Part shown: one piece after another, positions 5,291 through 9,327 of the stretch
Numbering within the stretch: the first letter of the stretch is position 1
Layout: the number at the start of each line of letters is the position of its first letter
NCBI GenBank assembly: GCA_033809435.1
Contig: JAPXLS010000085.1
Span: 1-9,327, forward strand
Origin: JAAZIN01 sp033809435
GTDB lineage: Bacteria > Bacillota > Dethiobacteria > DTU022
DNA: 9,327 nt
Reading direction: 5' to 3'
Translations under genes and position numbers: made by a program
The notes under the pieces: generated by a model
Databases searched by the model: none
What the model saw: the letters and a program-made list of their open reading frames with translations, nothing else
Told to the model about the DNA's origin: nothing

Positions 5291-8200
5291 CTACAGTCCC
5301 GGTTTCAACTCTTTCAGCCTGACAGTATCCGGTCCCAGCAGCTGTTCCAGCTGCGCCAGAAAAACTCTCTCCCCGGAAGCCCGGTAATTTTCATCAAGCA
5401 GAAGCGTCTTCTTCTCTCTCTCGAAATAAAGGTAAACCGGCAGCTTTCCTTTGGAGGAACGCAGTATTTTACGCAGCTTTGCCAGGACAGCCCGATCCGC
5501 GCTCTCCGTAATTTTTAGAAAAAGCTGTTTCGTCTCCCTGGGCAGCGGTACCGCCGATTCGGCTATGAGCTTGGCCTCTTCGTCCTCTTTCAGATCTATC
5601 TTTCCCTTTACCAGAAGAAGGCTGTCCTCCTGGAACATACCTCCGCATTTTTCACAAAGATCGCTGAAAACGATGACCTCCACGCTGCCGCTCAGGTCCT
5701 CCAGCCTGACAAAGGCCATGGGCCTTCCTTTTTTCGTGTAGATAAAGCGGGCGCCGGTAACGATTCCCGCCACCCTGGCAATACCTTGATCCCCCGGCTC
5801 CTTCAGGGAGGCGCAGGGGGTCAGTCCGGGCATCCGCTCCAGCAGGGGGCGGTACTCCTCGAGAGGATGTCCGGAAATGTAGAAACCGAGGATCTCTTTC
5901 TCCAGGGCCAGCCTCTCCTTGTCCGAAAACTCTTCAATATCGGGCAGGCGGTCCCGGATAAGCTCCTCCTTGCTCTCCCGGTCCATGAGCGCAAACATGG
6001 TCATCTGTCCGTTCTGCCGTTCCCGCTGCATGACCTGCCCCCCGGCGATACTCTCTTCCATGCAGGCCAGGTACTGGGCCCGGTGTCCCCCAAGGCGATC
6101 AAAGGCACCGCACTTGATCAGGCTCTCCACGGCCTTGCGGTTGCAGAGGCGCCCGTCCACGCGAGCCGTATAATCGCGCATCGATACAAAGGGCTTATCC
6201 AGGCGGGCTTCAAGGATTGATTCGATTGCTCCCGCTCCCACATTTTTCACTGCGGCCAGCCCGAAGCGGATGCGCCTGTCACTGACAACGGTAAAGTTGA
6301 TCTCGCTTTCATTGATATCGGGAGGCAACACTTCGATATCCTGCCGCCGGCAGTCTTCAATATAGAGAGCCACCTTGTCGCTGTTGCCGCAGTAGCCGGT
6401 CATGAGCGCCGCCATGAATTCAACGGGATAATTGGCTTTCAGGTAGGCGGTCTGGTAGGCAATAAGGGCGTATGCAGCGGCATGGGACTTGTTGAAACCG
6501 TAGGAGGCAAATTTCAGGATAAGGTCATAGACCTCGCGGGCCAGCTTCCGGGGGTAGCCCTTTTCCAGGCAGCCCCGGACAAAAATCTCCTGCTGCTCAT
6601 CGAGAATTTGCTTCTTCTTCTTGCCGATGGCCCGCCGCAGCAGGTCGGCCTGGGCCAGGGAAAAACCGGCCATGGTGGCGGCGATTTCCATGATCTGTTC
6701 CTGGTAGACAATGACGCCGTACGTCTCCTTCAGAATGGATTCCAGCACGGGATGGGGATAATGAATGGGCTCGCGGCCGTGTTTGCTGTTGATAAAGACG
6801 GGGATCTGCTCCATGGGCCCGGGCCGGTACAGGGCGACAACGGCCACGATATCGGCAAATTTGTTGGGGACAAGCTCGCGAAGCACACTGCGCATCCCCT
6901 CGCTTTCCAGCTGAAACACACCGGTGGTCTCTCCCTGTGAAAGCAGCCGGTACGTGCCTTCATCATCCAGGGGGATTTTCTCCAGAACGATTTCACGGCC
7001 CTGGCGGCGGCGCACGTGGGCCAGGGTTTCTTCAATAACGGTCAGCGTCTTCAGGCCCAGAAAATCCATTTTCAGCAGGCCCAGCTGCTCCAGAGTTCCC
7101 ATGGGGAACTGGGTCACCACGGTCTGATCATTTGTCTTCAGCAGGGGGACATGATTCACCAGCGGCTCCCTGGAGATAACCACACCGGCGGCATGGGTGG
7201 AAGCGTGGCGGGGCAGCCCCTCCACCGCCCTGGATGTGTCCAGCAGCCGGCGGTAGCGCTCCTCTTCATGATAAATTTCCTTCAGCTCCCGGCTCTGTTC
7301 CAGGGCCCGGCTGATGGTCATCCCGATCTCGTTGGGGATCATCTTGGCCACCCGGTCCACCTCGCCGTACGGGAAGGCCAGCGCCCGGCCCACATCCCGC
7401 ACCGCTCCCCTGGCGGCCATGGTCCCGAATGTGATGATCTGGGCCACCCTCTCGGCGCCGTACTTGCCGGCAACGTAGCTCAGGATGCGATCGCGCTTGT
7501 CGTCGGCAAAATCGATATCGATGTCGGGCATGGAGATCCGCTCCGGGTTAAGAAAGCGCTCAAAAAGCAGGACATTGCCCATGGGATCGATGTCGGTGAT
7601 CCGCAGGCAGTAGGCCACCAGGCTGCCGGCGGCAGAGCCCCGGCCCGGCCCGACGAGTACGCCGTCGCTGCGGGCATATCTTATAAAATCCCAGACAATG
7701 AGAAAGTAGTCTGCATATCCCATCTGGTTGATGATCTTCAGCTCATAGGCCAGCCGCCGCTCCAGCTGCTCCGTTATTTCCGAATAGCGCTCCCGGAGGC
7801 CCTTGCGGCAGAGCTCCTCCAGGTATGCGGCGGGCTCCCGCCCGCCCGGCACTTCATAGGCGGGAAGAAAAAGGCGGTCAAATTCAAAATGAACACCGCA
7901 GCGCTCCGCAATACGCAGTGTATTTTGAATGGCTGCGGGATGTTCTCCGAAGAGCGCCGCCATCTCGGGGGCGCTCTTGAAATAGAATTCATCCGTCTCG
8001 AACTTCATGCGGTCGGTATCATGAACGGTCTTGGCCGTCTGGATGCAGAGCAGGACATCATGGACGGCGGCATCCCCGCGCTGCAGGTAATGGACATCAT
8101 TTGTGGCCACCAGTCCGATGCCGGTGCGTCCGGCAATGCTGCAGAGTTCCCGGTTTACGCTGGGCTGCTCCGGAAGGCGGTGATCCTGGAGTTCAAGATA

Positions 8201-8719
8201 AAAATTGTCCGGACCGAATATGTCCCGGTACTCTCCGGCGATCCCGGCGGCGGCTTCCCTCTCGCCCCGCACCAGCAGTGCGGGGATCTCTCCGCCCAGG
8301 CAGCCGCTCAGGGCGATGAGCCCGCCGGCATTTTCGGCAAGCAGCTCGCGGTCAACGCGGGGCTTGTAATAGAATCCCTCGAGGTAACCGGCAGAGACAA
8401 TCCGCATCAGGTTGCGGTATCCGGCCTGGTTTTCCGCCAGTAAAACGAGATGATATTGATGGTCGTCCAGTTTTGGTTCTTTCTGAAAGCGTGAACGCGG
8501 GGCCACGTAAACCTCGCACCCGATAATCGGCTTGACGCCAGCTTTGAGGGCCTCCCTGTAAAAATCGACCACACCAAACATGGACCCATGGTCGGTGATG
8601 GCCACTGCCGGCATTTTTAGATCCGCAGCCCGCCGGACCAGTTCTTTGATGCGGGCCGCGCCGTCGAGAAGGCTGTATTCAGTATGGCAGTGCAGATGAA
8701 CAAAGTTTTGGTTCGACAA
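5291..8719 (-). CDS. dnaE: DNA polymerase III subunit alpha (DnaE)
   Basis: This is the C-family DNA polymerase catalytic subunit, 1142 aa against 1160 in E. coli, so full length and without an intein. Domains in order: an N-terminal PHP domain (about 1-275) with HLHCH 8-12, TDHG 42-45, GCE 67-69, SGC 138-140 and NDVHY 207-211; the polymerase core with GPGRGSAAGS 357-366, catalytic Asp399 and Asp401 in PDIDID, and third catalytic Asp552 in KMDFLG; helix-hairpin-helix around 820-880; clamp-binding motif QMTMF 905-909; and an OB fold at about 978-1060. The clamp motif in this position suggests the DnaE1 type. Bacillota usually also carry PolC, so its share in replication is unknown. Start is TTG at 8719: GGAG lies eight bases upstream, and an in-frame TGA two codons before excludes any earlier start. 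It is the first gene of the dnaE-pfkA-pyk-thioesterase block and diverges from ytrH. Confidence 0.97.
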   Translation of the reverse strand: MSNQNFVHLHCHTEYSLLDGAARIKELVRRAADLKMPAVAITDHGSMFGVVDFYREALKAGVKPIIGCEVYVAPRSRFQKEPKLDDHQYHLVLLAENQAGYRNLMRIVSAGYLEGFYYKPRVDRELLAENAGGLIALSGCLGGEIPALLVRGEREAAAGIAGEYRDIFGPDNFYLELQDHRLPEQPSVNRELCSIAGRTGIGLVATNDVHYLQRGDAAVHDVLLCIQTAKTVHDTDRMKFETDEFYFKSAPEMAALFGEHPAAIQNTLRIAERCGVHFEFDRLFLPAYEVPGGREPAAYLEELCRKGLRERYSEITEQLERRLAYELKIINQMGYADYFLIVWDFIRYARSDGVLVGPGRGSAAGSLVAYCLRITDIDPMGNVLLFERFLNPERISMPDIDIDFADDKRDRILSYVAGKYGAERVAQIITFGTMAARGAVRDVGRALAFPYGEVDRVAKMIPNEIGMTISRALEQSRELKEIYHEEERYRRLLDTSRAVEGLPRHASTHAAGVVISREPLVNHVPLLKTNDQTVVTQFPMGTLEQLGLLKMDFLGLKTLTVIEETLAHVRRRQGREIVLEKIPLDDEGTYRLLSQGETTGVFQLESEGMRSVLRELVPNKFADIVAVVALYRPGPMEQIPVFINSKHGREPIHYPHPVLESILKETYGVIVYQEQIMEIAATMAGFSLAQADLLRRAIGKKKKQILDEQQEIFVRGCLEKGYPRKLAREVYDLILKFASYGFNKSHAAAYALIAYQTAYLKANYPVEFMAALMTGYCGNSDKVALYIEDCRRQDIEVLPPDINESEINFTVVSDRRIRFGLAAVKNVGAGAIESILEARLDKPFVSMRDYTARVDGRLCNRKAVESLIKCGAFDRLGGHRAQYLACMEESIAGGQVMQRERQNGQMTMFALMDRESKEELIRDRLPDIEEFSDKERLALEKEILGFYISGHPLEEYRPLLERMPGLTPCASLKEPGDQGIARVAGIVTGARFIYTKKGRPMAFVRLEDLSGSVEVIVFSDLCEKCGGMFQEDSLLLVKGKIDLKEDEEAKLIAESAVPLPRETKQLFLKITESADRAVLAKLRKILRSSKGKLPVYLYFEREKKTLLLDENYRASGERVFLAQLEQLLGPDTVRLKELKPGL

Positions 8720-8819
8720 TTTTCACACTCCAGTTGCTTTGGGCTTCATGCCTTATTTCTACTTCCCGGCAACTATTTCCTTTCACCGGCATATTAATTT
8801 GCTGAAGGGATGATCACCG
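8720..8819. promoter_or_regulatory. Divergent promoter region between dnaE and ytrH
   Basis: These 100 bp separate the divergent dnaE (TTG 8719) and ytrH (ATG 8820) starts and must hold the promoters for the four-gene minus-strand block and for ytrH-ytrI. The dnaE Shine-Dalgarno GGAG lies within it, eight bases before the TTG. No clear SigA-type -35/-10 pair is visible for dnaE. A candidate SigE element for ytrH is listed separately. Confidence 0.6.
8771..8798 (+). promoter_or_regulatory. Candidate SigE-type promoter for ytrH
   Basis: CATATTAAT at 8790-8798 resembles the mother-cell SigE -10 (CATA-rich), and AACTATTT at 8771-8778 resembles the -35 (ATATTT core). The 11-base gap is slightly shorter than typical. 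The predicted transcript would start about 15 bases before the ytrH ATG, leaving a very short leader. B. subtilis ytrH belongs to the SigE regulon, which is the reason to consider this weak match. Confidence 0.3.
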
Positions 8820-9149
8820 ATGAAGGCGGATCGCTTTTTTGTTACCGCTCTTTTGACCTTCTGCGTGGCCCTGGGAGTAAACCTGGGCGGCAGTCTGGCA
8901 GGTTCGCTGGGCGCTTTTTTGATGCGCCGGCCGCCGCTGAAAACCATGCTGGAGCTTTCCGGGGAGCTGAAAATCTGGGCCCTTGTCGCCGCCCTGGGGG
9001 GTACTTTCGGGGTGATCAAAAGTTTCGAAGCCGGTTTTTTCGGCAAGCAATTTGCCGGACTGCTCCGGCAGCTGCTGATCATGGGCAGCGCATTTCTGGG
9101 CGCTCACCTCGGTTATCTGATCATCGCGTCGCTGGGCGGGGAGCGCTGA
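8820..9149 (+). CDS. ytrH: YtrH-family sporulation membrane protein
   Basis: A 109-aa hydrophobic protein matching YtrH of B. subtilis (about 113 aa) in length, composition and position beside dnaE. The N-terminal segment at about 6-35, with the VNLGGSLAGSLGAFLMRRPP stretch, is the most recognisable part. A weaker hydrophobic segment lies at about 52-66 and a third at 85-105. It should be an integral membrane protein with about three spans. In B. subtilis YtrH and its partner YtrI are made in the mother cell and are needed for normal sporulation; the molecular function is not known. The start is the ATG at 8820, with GAAGGGA about nine bases upstream. The ytrI reading frame follows two bases after the stop, so the two are probably co-transcribed and translationally coupled. 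Confidence 0.85.
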   Translation: MKADRFFVTALLTFCVALGVNLGGSLAGSLGAFLMRRPPLKTMLELSGELKIWALVAALGGTFGVIKSFEAGFFGKQFAGLLRQLLIMGSAFLGAHLGYLIIASLGGER

Positions 9150-9151
9150 CC

Positions 9152-9327
9152 TTGCGCCGGATAACAGGAGTTTTTATTCTGGCGCTGCTCGCCGGCGGAA
9201 TGCTCATCCACCTGCTCTATGCCCGCCGTCTGGAACAGCTCTACCGGGATAAAGAGAGCCTCAAGGTTCAGCTGTTTGAAACGACGGAAAGGCTGTCCAG
9301 AATTGAGGAGATGTGGGCCGACGAACA
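9152..9327 (+). CDS. ytrI: YtrI-like sporulation membrane protein, N-terminal part (cut by the window edge)
   Basis: Only 58 codons are present before the right edge. The start is TTG at 9152; GGGGAG at 9138-9143, inside the end of ytrH, lies eight bases upstream. The protein begins with a short basic tip (MRR), then one hydrophobic segment at about residues 5-23, then a charged heptad-like stretch (LEQLYRDKESLKVQLFETTE, 27-46) that looks like a coiled coil. This membrane anchor plus coiled coil architecture, placed directly after ytrH, fits YtrI. The sequence itself is poorly conserved, so the call rests largely on context and topology. It probably acts with YtrH in the mother-cell compartment or outer forespore membrane (inference). 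Confidence 0.65.
   Translation, partial: MRRITGVFILALLAGGMLIHLLYARRLEQLYRDKESLKVQLFETTERLSRIEEMWADE

Noticed and set aside
4515..5387. Open frame of 290 codons on the plus strand opposite pfkA
   Set aside because: It is antisense to a clear pfkA and runs into the dnaE end. The translation shows no recognisable domain.
7016..8443. Open frame of 475 codons on the plus strand opposite dnaE
   Set aside because: It lies antisense to the PHP and polymerase core of dnaE, whose motifs are unmistakable. It has no family-like sequence and no ribosome site, and follows from GC-rich codon use on the other strand.

Overview
The window looks like chromosomal DNA from a GC-rich, anaerobic, endospore-forming member of the Bacillota, most like the Clostridia around the Peptococcaceae, Moorella and Desulfotomaculum. 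Three things point there. The order ytrI-ytrH-(dnaE)-pfkA-pyk is a Bacillota arrangement. YtrH and YtrI are sporulation proteins. The left edge carries a DUF2229 protein of the kind found beside activators of 2-hydroxyacyl-CoA dehydratases in strict anaerobes. Ribosome binding sites are G-rich and TTG starts are used. This placement is inferred from gene content, not from a search.

Layout from left to right. Positions 1-532 (minus) hold the N-terminal half of a DUF2229 protein that runs off the left edge. Positions 533-754 are a divergent intergenic region with three related GTATAT(AT)CA boxes. Positions 755-2035 (plus) encode a complete DUF1015 protein, which meets the next gene tail to tail at a shared TTAA. 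The minus-strand block reads from right to left: dnaE (8719-5291, replicative-type DNA polymerase III alpha), pfkA (5264-4302, phosphofructokinase), pyk (4250-2502, pyruvate kinase with a C-terminal phosphohistidine domain) and a small hotdog thioesterase (2457-2032). Gaps within the block are 26, 51 and 44 bp, with no recognisable terminator, so it is probably one operon. Divergent from dnaE lie ytrH (8820-9149) and the start of ytrI (9152 to the edge, partial).

The minus-strand operon places a DNA polymerase on the same transcript as two regulated steps of glycolysis. In Bacillus subtilis, pyruvate kinase and its C-terminal domain are genetically linked to DnaE function, so the arrangement may matter for coupling replication to carbon flux. 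ytrH-ytrI is expected to be expressed in the mother cell during sporulation, under SigE.

The most unusual signals are these. The phosphofructokinase has lost the Asp of its GGDGS nucleotide-site motif and changed other donor-site residues. A single amber codon separates pfkA and pyk within one continuous reading frame. The DUF2229/DUF1015 intergenic region holds a three-box repeat. I found no mobile element, CRISPR array, RNA gene or obvious new defence system; most of the window is conserved housekeeping DNA.
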